DNA of 64,000 bases from Thiohalophilus sp. (lineage in GTDB: Bacteria > Pseudomonadota > Gammaproteobacteria > UBA6429 > Thiohalophilaceae): positions 62,001 to 126,000 of the forward strand of contig NZ_JAXHMV010000012.1 in the NCBI RefSeq assembly GCF_034521165.1, in the 5' to 3' direction. The notes under the pieces were generated by a model. The model ran no database searches, had not been told where the DNA came from, and was given only the letters and a program-made list of their open reading frames with translations. Made by a program: the position numbers and the translations under genes. Of the stretch, positions 1 to 8,268 are shown piece by piece (positions within the stretch are counted from its first letter, which is position 1; each line of letters begins with the position of its first letter).

Positions 1-642
1 CAGCGCCATCCGGTTATTGGCGAGGATATCAAGGTCATGGGCGTGCGTCGCGCCGGTGGGATTGAATTGACGGTCGCCTGCGCACTGGTGGATCGGTATG
101 TGCGTGATGCCGAAGATTATATGGCGCACAAACAGCAGATCGTCGAACTGGTGCAACAGCAGACGGCAGGAATCACTGACCATCCCTTGCAGATCAGCGT
201 GAATACCGCCGATGTCCCCGAACAGGGCAGTTTCTATCTGACTGTGACAGGTACCTCGGCAGAGGCCGGGGATGACGGCGAAGTGGGCCGTGGCAATCGC
301 ACCAACGGTCTGATTACACCCTATCGTCCCATGAACATGGAAGCGGCCGCGGGCAAGAACCCGGTAACCCATGTTGGCAAGTTATACAATCTCACCGCCC
401 AGCGCCTGGCGGAAGATCTGATTGCGGAATTGACCGAGGTGCGGGCGGCGCAGTGTTTTCTGGTCAGCCGGATCGGCCAGCCGATCCGTGAGCCCTGGGT
501 GCTGGAATTGCGCCTGCAACTGGCAGAGGGCGCCGGGCTGGAACCGATCCGATCCCGGGTGGAAGCGATCGCCCGCTCCCGCCTGGATAAAATTGATCAA
601 CTGCAGCACGAGTTGTTACAGGCCGTGATTCCGGTTTATTAA
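1..642 (+). CDS. Archaeal-type S-adenosylmethionine synthetase, C-terminal part
   Basis: The reading frame is open from the window edge, so the gene is cut at its 5' end and about 213 C-terminal residues remain of a family of roughly 400. The segment GRGNRTNGLITPYRP followed by MEAAAGKNPVTHVGKLYN is the hallmark of the archaeal-type methionine adenosyltransferase (AdoMet_Synthase, PF01941), which makes S-adenosylmethionine from methionine and ATP and is unrelated in sequence to classical bacterial MetK. GEDIKVMG near the start also fits. An aldo/keto reductase gene follows 19 bp downstream on the same strand. Whether the genome also has a classical metK cannot be seen here. Family call is firm; the physiological role is inferred from the family. 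Confidence 0.88.
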   Translation, partial: QRHPVIGEDIKVMGVRRAGGIELTVACALVDRYVRDAEDYMAHKQQIVELVQQQTAGITDHPLQISVNTADVPEQGSFYLTVTGTSAEAGDDGEVGRGNRTNGLITPYRPMNMEAAAGKNPVTHVGKLYNLTAQRLAEDLIAELTEVRAAQCFLVSRIGQPIREPWVLELRLQLAEGAGLEPIRSRVEAIARSRLDKIDQLQHELLQAVIPVY

Positions 643-661
643 TCCGTCAGGTGAACGATCC

Positions 662-1606
662 ATGTCGAAACGAAATCGGAATGTCTCTTTGAGTCGGCGA
701 CGCCTGTTGCAACAGGCGTTGGCTCTGGCCCTGAGTCTGAATCTGCCGCGTGCCGGTTGGGCGGGTGACAAGCCGCAAAAAATTCTCAGAAAAATTCCCG
801 CCACTGGTGAAACGCTTCCGGCCATCGGTATGGGAACCTGGCTCACTTTTGGGATCGACCTCGATGATGAATCCGCGCTGCGGACCCGCTCGGCCATTCT
901 TGAAACTTTCTTCGAACTGGGCGGATCGGTGATCGACTCCTCGCCCATGTACGGTTCGGCGGAGGAGGTCGTTGGAAACTGTCTGGCCCGGCTTGATTCG
1001 ACGCCCGATCTGTTTGCCGCCACCAAGGTCTGGACCTCGGGCTGGCGCGCCGGCGTAAGGCAGATGGAGCGCTCCAGGCTGTTATGGAACGTGGAACGCT
1101 TCGATCTGATGCAGGTGCATAATTTGCTCGACTGGAAGACGCATCTGGCGACCCTCAAGGAGTGGAAAGCGGCGGGGCGCATTCGTTATCTGGGTGTCAC
1201 CACGTCGCACGGGCGGCGACATTCGGAACTGGCCAGGATCATGGAAACGGAGCCGCTCGATTTTGTCCAGCTGACCTACAATCTGCTGGACCGGGAGGCG
1301 GAACAACGTCTGTTGCCGCTGGCAAAGGAGCGCGGGATTGCGGTGCTGGCCAACCGGCCGTTTCAGGGTGGCGGATTGTTCCGCCGGTTTGCGTCCCAAC
1401 CGTTGCCAAAGTGGGCGGAAGCGATCGATTGCGAGAACTGGGCCCAGTTTTTCCTTAAATTTATTATTTCGCACCCGGCCGTCACCTGCGCGATTCCGGC
1501 CACCTCGAAGGTGGCCCATATGCGCGAGAACATGGGAGCCGGTTACGGACGTCTGCCGGATGCGAAGTTACGCCGGCGGATGAGTGAGTATATTCGCGGC
1601 CTGTAA
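662..1606 (+). CDS. Tat-exported aldo/keto reductase
   Basis: A 314-residue protein with a twin-arginine leader (SRRRLLQQ, residues about 11-18, then a hydrophobic stretch ending near AGWA), so it is probably folded with NADP in the cytoplasm and exported. The aldo/keto reductase catalytic set is visible: Asp and Tyr in VIDSSPMYGS, Lys in AATKVW and His in QVHNLLDW. It would reduce carbonyls; the substrate cannot be read from sequence. The ATG at 662 is preceded by AGGTGAA at suitable spacing. It lies 19 bp after the methionine adenosyltransferase gene and may be cotranscribed with it. Confidence 0.9.
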   Translation: MSKRNRNVSLSRRRLLQQALALALSLNLPRAGWAGDKPQKILRKIPATGETLPAIGMGTWLTFGIDLDDESALRTRSAILETFFELGGSVIDSSPMYGSAEEVVGNCLARLDSTPDLFAATKVWTSGWRAGVRQMERSRLLWNVERFDLMQVHNLLDWKTHLATLKEWKAAGRIRYLGVTTSHGRRHSELARIMETEPLDFVQLTYNLLDREAEQRLLPLAKERGIAVLANRPFQGGGLFRRFASQPLPKWAEAIDCENWAQFFLKFIISHPAVTCAIPATSKVAHMRENMGAGYGRLPDAKLRRRMSEYIRGL

Positions 1607-1654
1607 TCCGCAATATTGGTAACCTCGCCCGGCAGCGCGGTGTGGCGGATCCGA

Positions 1655-1861
1655 TCAGGCCGCGCGCTTGAAGGTGTAGTCACTGCCGTTGCGTTCCACC
1701 TTGAGCGGCACGCGCTGGATGGTGAGCTCCTCGCCGTCTTCGATGTTACGCGGCTCGCCACCGGCAACAATAAAACCCTCATAAGTTACGCCACAATGAT
1801 ACAGGCCCAGCTTGTCATGTTTTCCGGGACGCAGCGTTAGGCTATTGGTTTCTTCGGTCAT
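1655..1861 (-). CDS. Small conserved-looking protein of unknown function
   Basis: A 68-residue reading frame on the minus strand with a very strong ribosome binding site (AAGGAGGTGCACC directly before the ATG at 1861), which is the main reason to accept it. The product is charged, has no signal peptide or membrane segment, and contains a single cysteine in YHCGVTYEG. I do not recognise the family. It is convergent with the aldo/keto reductase and divergent from tex. Confidence 0.6.
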   Translation of the reverse strand: MTEETNSLTLRPGKHDKLGLYHCGVTYEGFIVAGGEPRNIEDGEELTIQRVPLKVERNGSDYTFKRAA

Positions 1862-1980
1862 GGTGCACCTCCTTGGTTGGCACTGTGTAACGCCAGTATC
1901 CCGGATCTAGATCAACATCCGGCGTCTTTCAAGCCATGTGACGGCAATATGGCTGTTCCAAATCCACTGCAGTTTGGTGA

Positions 1981-2074
1981 TGTAAAAAGGCTTTCCAGGA
2001 CCGTCGGCCGCAGGGAGGCGGCCGTCGAGCTTGCAGAGATACATTCACTGCGTGTCCTGGAAAGCCTTTTTACA
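1981..2074. repeat. Palindromic three-way-junction repeat, copy 1
   Basis: A 94-bp element bounded by a perfect 21-bp inverted repeat (1981-2001 and 2054-2074) with a smaller hairpin (CGGCCG arms around 2007-2024) and a second weak hairpin inside. On the opposite strand its core is nearly the same as the element at 4707-4804 from TTCCAGGAC to GTCCTGGAA, whereas the outer stem sequence is different but still self-complementary. It lies between the divergent 68-residue gene and tex. Confidence 0.85.
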
Positions 2075-2093
2075 CCTTCTTGGCAAAGCCGGA

Positions 2094-2126
2094 GTTCAGG
2101 TGGAACCGCTTCGCTTGTTCCACCCT
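2094..2126. repeat. 33-bp REP-like hairpin repeat, copy 1
   Basis: A palindrome-like sequence, GGTGGAACCGCTTCGC followed by TTGTTCCACC, able to form a hairpin with a GCGAAGC-type centre. The same 33 bases occur in reverse orientation at 56589-56621. It follows the three-way-junction repeat by 19 bp in the intergenic region before tex. This looks like the widespread REP-type repeats of gammaproteobacteria; no gene product is expected. Confidence 0.85.
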
Positions 2127-2268
2127 ACGGGGGGTGAGCGGGGATTGGGAACTTTTGATTAGCGTGTTTGGGGTATCAGATCAAGCGGATTTAAAAACCT
2201 GCACCGCAGGTGGCTTTGTTAAGATCGACGTGTGTTGTTTCACTGATCTCACCAGGGTTGTCTGCTGT

Positions 2269-4587
2269 ATGAACATTATCCAACGACTTGCCGAAGAGCT
2301 CGGCGTCAGGCCGGCCCAGATCGAGGCCACGGTACGTTTACTGGACGACGGGGCGACGGTGCCGTTTATTGCCCGCTATCGCAAGGAGGCCACTGCCGGC
2401 CTCGACGATACCCAGTTGCGCCAACTCGACGAGCGGCTGGGTTATTTGCGGGAACTCGAGGATCGCCGTGCCAGCGTCATCGAATCGATTCGCGAACAGG
2501 GCAAGCTGACCGGGGAGTTGCAGGCGGCCCTGGCGCAGGCCGAGACCAAGACCCGGCTGGAAGATCTTTACGCGCCCTACAAACCCAAACGCCGGACCCG
2601 GGCACAGATCGCGCGCGAAGCCGGACTCGAGCCGTTGCTCGAGGCACTGCTCGAGGATCCCACGCGGGATCCGTTGCCCCTGGCCGGCGAGTATCTCAAT
2701 CCCGAGGCCGGGGTGGCGGAGGCCGAGGCCGCACTGGAAGGCGCCCGGCAGATCTTCATGGAGCGTGCTGCCGAGCAGGCGGATCTGGTCGGGCAACTGC
2801 GCGAATGGCTCTGGGACAGGGGCCGGCTGGTGGCCAGTGTGGTGCCGGGCGAGGAACAAAACGGCGCCAAGTTCGCCGACTACTTCGACTACAGCGAAGC
2901 GCTGCAGAAGATCCCCTCGCACCGGGCGCTGGCGCTGTTTCGCGGTCGCAGTGAGGGCGTGTTGCGCCTGAAGTTAATGGTGCCCGGCCAGGACGATCTG
3001 GAGCAGGTCAGTGCCATGGGGCTGTGCGATGCCATGGTGGCGAGTCACTTCGGATTGCGCGATGGCGGGCGGGCCGCCGACGGCTGGCTGCTGGAGTCGG
3101 CCCGCTGGGCCTGGCGGGTCAAGCTGGCGTTGCAGATGGAGAGTGAACTGTTCATGCGCCTGCGCCAGAGCGCCGAGCAAGAGGCGATCCGCGTCTTCGG
3201 CGAAAACCTGCGCGATCTGTTGCTGGCCGCACCGGCTGGCACGCGCACCACCCTGGGGCTGGATCCCGGTCTGCGCACCGGCGTCAAGGTGGTGGTAGTG
3301 GATCAGACCGGCAAACTGGTCGCCTGGACCACGATTTTCCCGCATCCGCCCCAAAAGCAATGGCAGGCCGCGATCGAGACCCTGGCCGGCCTGATCCGGG
3401 ACCATCAGGTGGAGCTGATCAGTATCGGCAACGGCACCGCCTCGCGGGAAACCGACCGGCTGGTACAGGAACTGGTGCGCCAGTATCCTCAACCCGCCGT
3501 CCATTCGCTGATGGTCAGTGAAGCCGGTGCCTCGGTCTACTCGGCCTCGGAGCTGGCGGCCCGGGAATTTCCCGAGCTGGATGTCTCCTATCGCGGCGCG
3601 GTCTCCATTGCCCGGCGCCTGCAGGATCCGCTGGCGGAGCTGGTCAAGATCGACGCCAAATCGATCGGCGTGGGCCAGTACCAGCATGATGTGAACCAGA
3701 GCAAGCTGGCCCGCCAGCTCGAGGCCGTGGTGGAAGATTGTGTCAACGCGGTGGGGGTGGAGATCAATACCGCCTCGGCACCGCTGCTGTCGCAAGTGGC
3801 CGGGCTGAGTGAGTCGCTGGCGGCCAATATCGTCGCGTACCGCGAACAGCACGGCGCATTCGCGCATCGCCAGCAGTTACTCGAGGTGGCGCGTCTGGGT
3901 CCCAGGGCATTTCAGCAGGCCGCCGGGTTTTTGCGGATTCGCGACGGCAGCAATCCGCTGGATGCTTCGGCGGTGCACCCCGAAGCCTATCCGCTGGTTG
4001 AACGCATCCTGCAGAACAGCGGCCGGGATATTCACTCGCTGATCGGCGACAGTGCTTTTCTCAACACGCTGGCGGCCAATGACTATACCGATGATCAGTT
4101 TGGCGAACCGACGGTGCGCGATATTATCGCCGAGCTGGACAAGCCGGGACGGGATCCGCGCCCCGAGTTCAAAACCGCCAGCTTCAGGGAGGGGGTGGAG
4201 ACCCTCAGGGATCTGCAACCGGGCATGCTGCTCGAAGGCGTGATCAGCAACGTGACCAACTTCGGGGCCTTTGTCGATATCGGTGTGCACCAGGACGGCC
4301 TGGTCCACATCTCGGCCCTGGCCGATCGCTTCGTGCGCGATCCCCGCGAGGTCGTCAAAGCCGGTCAGGTGGTCAAGGTCAAGGTGATGGAGGTGGACAT
4401 TGACCGCAAGCGGGTGGGATTGTCGATGCGCCTGACCGATGAGCCCGGCAAACCGGCGACACCAAAGCCGCGGCAGAGCAAACCCCGGGGCAAGTCCGCG
4501 TCCGCTAAAAAGCCTGCCAAAGCGGACAGCAATCAGGCCAATACCGCGATGGCTGCCGCGTTTGCCAGAGTGAAGAAGTCGTCCTGA
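2269..4587 (+). CDS. tex: Tex, RNA-binding transcription accessory protein
   Basis: A 772-residue protein matching the usual Tex length. The N-terminal helical region begins MNIIQRLAEELGV and is followed by the conserved VPFIARYRKEATAGLDD. The central YqgF-like domain has the signature TLGLDPGLRTGVKVVVVD, then come the helix-hairpin-helix repeats (around EINTASAPLLSQVAGLS) and a C-terminal S1 RNA-binding domain (GVISNVTNFGAFVDIGVHQD). A lysine-rich tail ends the protein. An in-frame extension upstream to 2080 runs through the intergenic repeats, so the ATG at 2269 is the credible start. Tex is a cytoplasmic nucleic-acid-binding factor influencing transcription; partners cannot be inferred here. 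Confidence 0.96.
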   Translation: MNIIQRLAEELGVRPAQIEATVRLLDDGATVPFIARYRKEATAGLDDTQLRQLDERLGYLRELEDRRASVIESIREQGKLTGELQAALAQAETKTRLEDLYAPYKPKRRTRAQIAREAGLEPLLEALLEDPTRDPLPLAGEYLNPEAGVAEAEAALEGARQIFMERAAEQADLVGQLREWLWDRGRLVASVVPGEEQNGAKFADYFDYSEALQKIPSHRALALFRGRSEGVLRLKLMVPGQDDLEQVSAMGLCDAMVASHFGLRDGGRAADGWLLESARWAWRVKLALQMESELFMRLRQSAEQEAIRVFGENLRDLLLAAPAGTRTTLGLDPGLRTGVKVVVVDQTGKLVAWTTIFPHPPQKQWQAAIETLAGLIRDHQVELISIGNGTASRETDRLVQELVRQYPQPAVHSLMVSEAGASVYSASELAAREFPELDVSYRGAVSIARRLQDPLAELVKIDAKSIGVGQYQHDVNQSKLARQLEAVVEDCVNAVGVEINTASAPLLSQVAGLSESLAANIVAYREQHGAFAHRQQLLEVARLGPRAFQQAAGFLRIRDGSNPLDASAVHPEAYPLVERILQNSGRDIHSLIGDSAFLNTLAANDYTDDQFGEPTVRDIIAELDKPGRDPRPEFKTASFREGVETLRDLQPGMLLEGVISNVTNFGAFVDIGVHQDGLVHISALADRFVRDPREVVKAGQVVKVKVMEVDIDRKRVGLSMRLTDEPGKPATPKPRQSKPRGKSASAKKPAKADSNQANTAMAAAFARVKKSS

Positions 4588-4706
4588 TGGGCCAATAGCC
4601 GCGACATGGATGACGAAAACTGCTTGAAATATCACTCTGCGCCCCCTAGTCATAAGGAAGCTATTTAAATCAGGTGCTTCGAATGCCGATCAATTTGGTT
4701 TCAATC

Positions 4707-4804
4707 GGTACTGCCGCGCCTTCCAGGACACGCCGTGAATGCATCCTTGCAGGCTCGACGGCCACATCCCTGTGGCCGACGGTCCTGGAAGGCACGGCAG
4801 TACC
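4707..4804. repeat. Palindromic three-way-junction repeat, copy 2
   Basis: A 98-bp element bounded by 23-bp inverted arms (4707-4729 and 4782-4804) with one mismatch. Inside are two hairpins, TGCATCCTTGCA and GGCCACATCCCTGTGGCC, each with a T/ATCC-type loop. The core matches the reverse complement of the 1981-2074 copy at most positions, including the hairpin loops. It sits 47 bp upstream of cbpA, in the tex-cbpA intergenic region. Confidence 0.85.
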
Positions 4805-4851
4805 TCATGCCTGGACTGGCATTTGGAACGCTTATTTAACGGGAGCCGAAG

Positions 4852-5790
4852 GTGGAATATAAGGATTATTATCAGATACTGGGCGTCGAGCGGGACGCCA
4901 CACAGGATGAGATCAAACGCGCCTATCGCAAGCTGGCACGCAAGTACCATCCCGATGTGAGCAAGGAAGCGGATGCCGAGGAACGTTTCAAGGAGATGGC
5001 GGAAGCCTATGAAGTGCTCAAGGATCCCGAAAAACGCGCGGCCTACGATCAGCTGGGCGCCAACTGGCAGGGCGGCCAGGATTTTCGCCCGCCGCCGGAC
5101 TGGGATGCCGGCTTTGAATTCAGCGGTGGCTTCGGCGGTGGCGGCGCCGGTGCCGCCTCCTTCAGCGACTTTTTTGAAACCCTGTTCGGCCAGCAGGGCG
5201 GAATGGGCGGCGGCGGCTTTCGTAGCCGCGGCGAGGATCACCATGCCCGGGTATTGATCGATGTGGAGGACGCCTTTGCGGGTACGGTGCGTAATCTGAC
5301 CCTGCATGCGCCGGAGGTGGATGAACAGGGCCACGTGCGTACCCGCGAGCGCAACCTGAATGTGCGCATCCCCAGAGGGGTACGTCAGGGCCAGCATATC
5401 CGGTTGAGCGGGCAGGGCCATCCCGGTATGGGAGGCGGCCAGGCGGGGGATCTCTATCTGGAGGTGGACTTCAAGCCGCACCCGTTGTATCGGGTCGAGG
5501 GTCGGGATCTCTATCTGGATCTGCCCCTGGCGCCCTGGGAAGCGGCCCTGGGCGCGCGGGTCAAGGTGCCCACGCCGGACGGAGCGGTGGACATGCGGAT
5601 TCCGGCCAATTCGCAAAGTGGCAGCAAGTTGCGCCTCAAGGGCCGGGGGATTCCGGGCAAAACGCCGGGGGATCTTTATGTCATCCTGAAAATCATCCAG
5701 CCCCCGGCCGACAGTGACAAGGCGAAGGCCTTTTACCAGCAAATGGCCGAGGAGTTCGATTTTAACCCGCGTGCCGGGATGGGAGTGTGA
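4852..5790 (+). CDS. cbpA: CbpA, class II (DnaJ-like) co-chaperone
   Basis: A 312-residue protein with an N-terminal J domain (residues 1-70, HPD motif in ARKYHPDVSK), a Gly/Phe-rich linker (about 85-125) and two C-terminal peptide-binding domains. The zinc-finger repeats of DnaJ are absent, which marks the CbpA/DnaJ-B type. It stimulates the DnaK ATPase and can bind nucleoid DNA in E. coli. The start is GTG at 4852, preceded by GGGAG. The cbpM-like gene follows after 3 bp, so the pair is an operon. Confidence 0.94.
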   Translation: MEYKDYYQILGVERDATQDEIKRAYRKLARKYHPDVSKEADAEERFKEMAEAYEVLKDPEKRAAYDQLGANWQGGQDFRPPPDWDAGFEFSGGFGGGGAGAASFSDFFETLFGQQGGMGGGGFRSRGEDHHARVLIDVEDAFAGTVRNLTLHAPEVDEQGHVRTRERNLNVRIPRGVRQGQHIRLSGQGHPGMGGGQAGDLYLEVDFKPHPLYRVEGRDLYLDLPLAPWEAALGARVKVPTPDGAVDMRIPANSQSGSKLRLKGRGIPGKTPGDLYVILKIIQPPADSDKAKAFYQQMAEEFDFNPRAGMGV

Positions 5791-5793
5791 ATT

Positions 5794-6111
5794 ATGACGG
5801 GGCAGCAGGAACCGCTTTCCGGTATTATTCTCGATGAAACGACCACGCTGACACTGGATGAACTCAGTGGTGCCTGCCGGGTCGAACGCGATGTCATCGT
5901 GGCACTGGTCGAGGAGGGTATTGTTGAACCGTTCGGCCAGGAAACGGCCGAGTGGCAATTTGTCGCCAGTCAGTTACCCCGGGTGCGAACCGCCATGCAT
6001 CTGTATCATGATCTGGAACTCAATCTGGCCGGCGTGGCACTGGCTCTGGAGTTGCTCGATGAAGTCGGTGAATTGCGTTCCCGCCTGCGTCAGCTGGAGT
6101 CGTCGTTTTAA
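5794..6111 (+). CDS. cbpM: CbpM-like chaperone modulator, MerR-type helix-turn-helix
   Basis: A 105-residue protein directly after cbpA. Size and layout fit CbpM: an N-terminal MerR-like winged-helix segment (LTLDELSGACRVERDVIVALVEEGIVEPF), an aromatic stretch, then a helix ending in a leucine-rich coiled coil (ELLDEVGELRSRLRQLESS). CbpM binds the J domain of CbpA and inhibits its co-chaperone activity. Three bases separate it from cbpA. Confidence 0.9.
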   Translation: MTGQQEPLSGIILDETTTLTLDELSGACRVERDVIVALVEEGIVEPFGQETAEWQFVASQLPRVRTAMHLYHDLELNLAGVALALELLDEVGELRSRLRQLESSF

Positions 6112-6188
6112 GTCGCATTGGCCCGAAACGCCTGTATAGAGGCTCGGGATATAACCGATAATCGAGACAGACAAACCGGATAGTATTC

Positions 6189-7151
6189 GTGACTGATCCC
6201 AAAGCCGCCCTGAAAGAGAGTATCGTTCGTCAGCGTGAGTCGCTGACAAAAATGCTGCAATCGCCTCTGTACGAGATCGCCGAAGCCTGCAGTCGTGTCT
6301 GGCCGGATCGCCCGGCACTCAATGACGTATTGCAGGAAAAACTGGAACTGGTGCCCAACTGCAAGTATCTGTATGTGTTGAACACCGAGGCCGTTCAGAT
6401 CAGTGACAATATCTCCCGCGACGGGGTTATCTCGAATGATTATGGCCGGGATCGCTCACAGCGCCCGTATATGTCCGAGGTGGTGCCCAGTTCCGGGTTT
6501 CTTCTCTCCGATACCTATATCAGCCTGCGTGCTCACCGTCCGTCGCTGACCGCCATTCAGCTGGTACGTGACAGTGACGGCAAGGCGCAGGGCTTCGTCG
6601 GTGCTGATTTTGATTTGCGCGATCTGCCGCTGACACGTGAACTTTACGAAGAGCCGTGCTACTGGCGACAGATCAAGGGCGATCCGTCCATTCGTGGCAC
6701 GGTGTTTCACCAGTCACGGGTGGATAGTGACATGGATAAGCAGCTGGATACCGTGCTTTCCGTGCTCGAGGAATTGATGACCAAGCACGGGGTGTATCAT
6801 GTCATCCTGCATTTCTCCAGCAGCCGCGCGATTATCTGGCAAATGGAAGATCCCTATCGTTATCGTCTGCTGGATATCGATTCTTTGATCGATCCGGATA
6901 TCTGCCTGGCCTATCCGCACCAGGCCTATTCACGCGAGGCGGCGGTCCCGGCCGGACAGATTCATGAAGTGCTCGAGGCTTTCCGCCAGCTGCGTTTTAT
7001 GGATGAAACCTTCTATCTGCGCTCCGGCACGTTGAATATTTTCAACGGCCTGGTGGGCCTGACTTTCTCCTGCGACGGTTCGCACTATATTCCCTATGAT
7101 GAGTTTCTGGACAAGGAGCACGCCTTCTGGTCCATGCAGGTCGCCAACTGA
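6189..7151 (+). CDS. PDC/Cache-like sensor domain protein, soluble
   Basis: A 320-residue protein starting with GTG at 6189. The middle contains a PDC/Cache-type signature (RDRSQRPYMSEVVPSSGFLLSDTYIS, read in two parts around residues 95-120) ending in GFVGADFDL, typical of small-molecule sensor domains. There is no membrane segment, signal peptide, kinase or cyclase domain, so it is a stand-alone cytoplasmic sensor-like protein. It sits 77 bp after cbpM and 56 bp before a small gene that leads to a J-domain gene. Ligand unknown. Confidence 0.75.
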   Translation: MTDPKAALKESIVRQRESLTKMLQSPLYEIAEACSRVWPDRPALNDVLQEKLELVPNCKYLYVLNTEAVQISDNISRDGVISNDYGRDRSQRPYMSEVVPSSGFLLSDTYISLRAHRPSLTAIQLVRDSDGKAQGFVGADFDLRDLPLTRELYEEPCYWRQIKGDPSIRGTVFHQSRVDSDMDKQLDTVLSVLEELMTKHGVYHVILHFSSSRAIIWQMEDPYRYRLLDIDSLIDPDICLAYPHQAYSREAAVPAGQIHEVLEAFRQLRFMDETFYLRSGTLNIFNGLVGLTFSCDGSHYIPYDEFLDKEHAFWSMQVAN

Positions 7152-7207
7152 AACGGCGACACCGTGGTGGTTTGTCGTACTCGCCGGCCTTGATGTCAGG
7201 GGGAATG

Positions 7208-7543
7208 ATGCACAATCTGTTGAAGCTGACTATCGATGGCGAGGTAGTGTTCGAATTCGACCGCAATACCCGCCTGCCGGGTCGCCAGCGAGATTTTCTC
7301 GATAAGATGGATGAGGACATGGACCGGGGTATCCAGCTGGCCGATGAGCATATTGCCGAGCCGGACAGTTTGCAGCGCGCCCGCTATGTTGCCATGCATC
7401 TGCTCAAGGCGTTTGATGACGATAATCAGGCCATGATCAGCGCAAGCTGTGCCTATCTTGTGCAACGGGTGCCGGCATTAAATACCATCGAGGTTCGCAA
7501 CAGGGGGGATCAGGCACGGCTGCAGCTGATACTCGATCAGTAA
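7208..7543 (+). CDS. Conserved hypothetical protein, 111 residues
   Basis: The ATG at 7208 follows AGGGGGA at good spacing; an adjacent ATG at 7205 and farther upstream starts are less likely. The protein is acidic and soluble with no recognisable motif; it is mostly helical with MHLLKAFDDDNQAMI in the middle. It lies in a same-strand run between the PDC-domain gene and a J-domain gene, with 22 bp to the latter, so cotranscription is likely. I do not recognise the family. Confidence 0.7.
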   Translation: MHNLLKLTIDGEVVFEFDRNTRLPGRQRDFLDKMDEDMDRGIQLADEHIAEPDSLQRARYVAMHLLKAFDDDNQAMISASCAYLVQRVPALNTIEVRNRGDQARLQLILDQ

Positions 7544-7565
7544 TCCCGGTGTCTGATTAAAATAC

Positions 7566-8162
7566 ATGTCCCGCCAGGCTGACCAATCCCGTTCTCTACC
7601 CGACAGCTTCTACCAGGATATCGAGCAATTGCTGGCTCAACATCCCCGGGGTATGGATGAATACACGCTGCTGCAGGCATTGAAAGAGCAGGGTTACTTC
7701 AGCTTTTCCAAAGTCCGCCCGGCACCACCGCTGGAACTGTTCCAGATGCACTTTCTGCTGATGCATGGTCTCTACAGACTGCAACGGGAGTTGCTACAAC
7801 GGCAGCAGGCCATTATCGAGATATCAGCCCTGAAAATACGTATGTGGCCCTGGCAGTCGGGAGAATATGCACTGACCGAAACCGATCCGCTACGCGACTA
7901 TTATCTGGATATGGGCAATTTGCAGACGATGACCGAAGCTGACGTCAATCAGTTACTGGATGCCTTCTGGCGCGAGTTTGTCCGTTTTGATGGTCGGGCA
8001 GAAGCGCTTGCGGAGCTGGGTCTGAGTGATCCGGTCGATGATGAGGTGATCAAACAGACTTATCGCCGTTTGGCGATGCAGCATCATCCCGACAGAGGCG
8101 GCGAAGCCTGGCGTTTGCAGGCCATCAATGCCGCCTATGAGATGCTGTGCAAGTCACGGTAG
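7566..8162 (+). CDS. DnaJ-related protein with C-terminal J domain
   Basis: A 198-residue protein whose N-terminal two thirds resemble the DNAJ_related domain (PF12339) (LPDSFYQDIEQLLAQHP ... YTLLQALKEQGYF) and whose last 60 residues are a J domain with HPD in AMQHHPDRGGE. This inverted order, with the J domain last, is typical of the family. It would recruit DnaK to unknown clients. Together with cbpA-cbpM it puts two J proteins within 4 kb. Confidence 0.88.
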   Translation: MSRQADQSRSLPDSFYQDIEQLLAQHPRGMDEYTLLQALKEQGYFSFSKVRPAPPLELFQMHFLLMHGLYRLQRELLQRQQAIIEISALKIRMWPWQSGEYALTETDPLRDYYLDMGNLQTMTEADVNQLLDAFWREFVRFDGRAEALAELGLSDPVDDEVIKQTYRRLAMQHHPDRGGEAWRLQAINAAYEMLCKSR

Positions 8163-8171
8163 GAGAATAAA

Positions 8172-8194
8172 GTTGGCAGTTGGCAGTTGGCAGT
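8172..8194. repeat. Tandem 7-bp repeat (GTTGGCA)3
   Basis: Three exact copies of GTTGGCA followed by GT, then a purine-rich run with CAGGATTCAAGATTCAGGA. It lies 9 bp after the J-domain gene. No inverted partner is visible nearby. It has the same short-unit design as the arms of the other dispersed repeats in this window. Confidence 0.8.
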
Positions 8195-8220
8195 CATAAG
8201 TCAGGATTCAAGATTCAGGA

Positions 8221-8261
8221 GTCAGGAAGCGCAGGTCTGGTTGCACACTGCGCTACCTGAC
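8221..8261. terminator. Stem-loop between convergent genes
   Basis: GTCAGG-AAG-CGCAG pairs with CTGCG-CTA-CCTGAC across a 13-nt loop, a stem of 6 plus 5 pairs with an internal loop. It lies in the gap between the J-domain gene (+) and the slipin gene (-), where a shared terminator would be expected. The T-run is weak, so function as an intrinsic terminator is uncertain. Confidence 0.4.
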
Positions 8262-8268
8262 GTTCTGG

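Noticed and set aside
2080..2268. N-terminal extension of Tex by 63 residues
   Set aside because: It would translate the REP-like repeat and intergenic sequence; the protein from 2269 already has the normal family start and length.
4690..5958. A 422-codon frame antisense to cbpA
   Set aside because: It spans the palindromic repeat and cbpA; the plus-strand protein has clear J-domain motifs.
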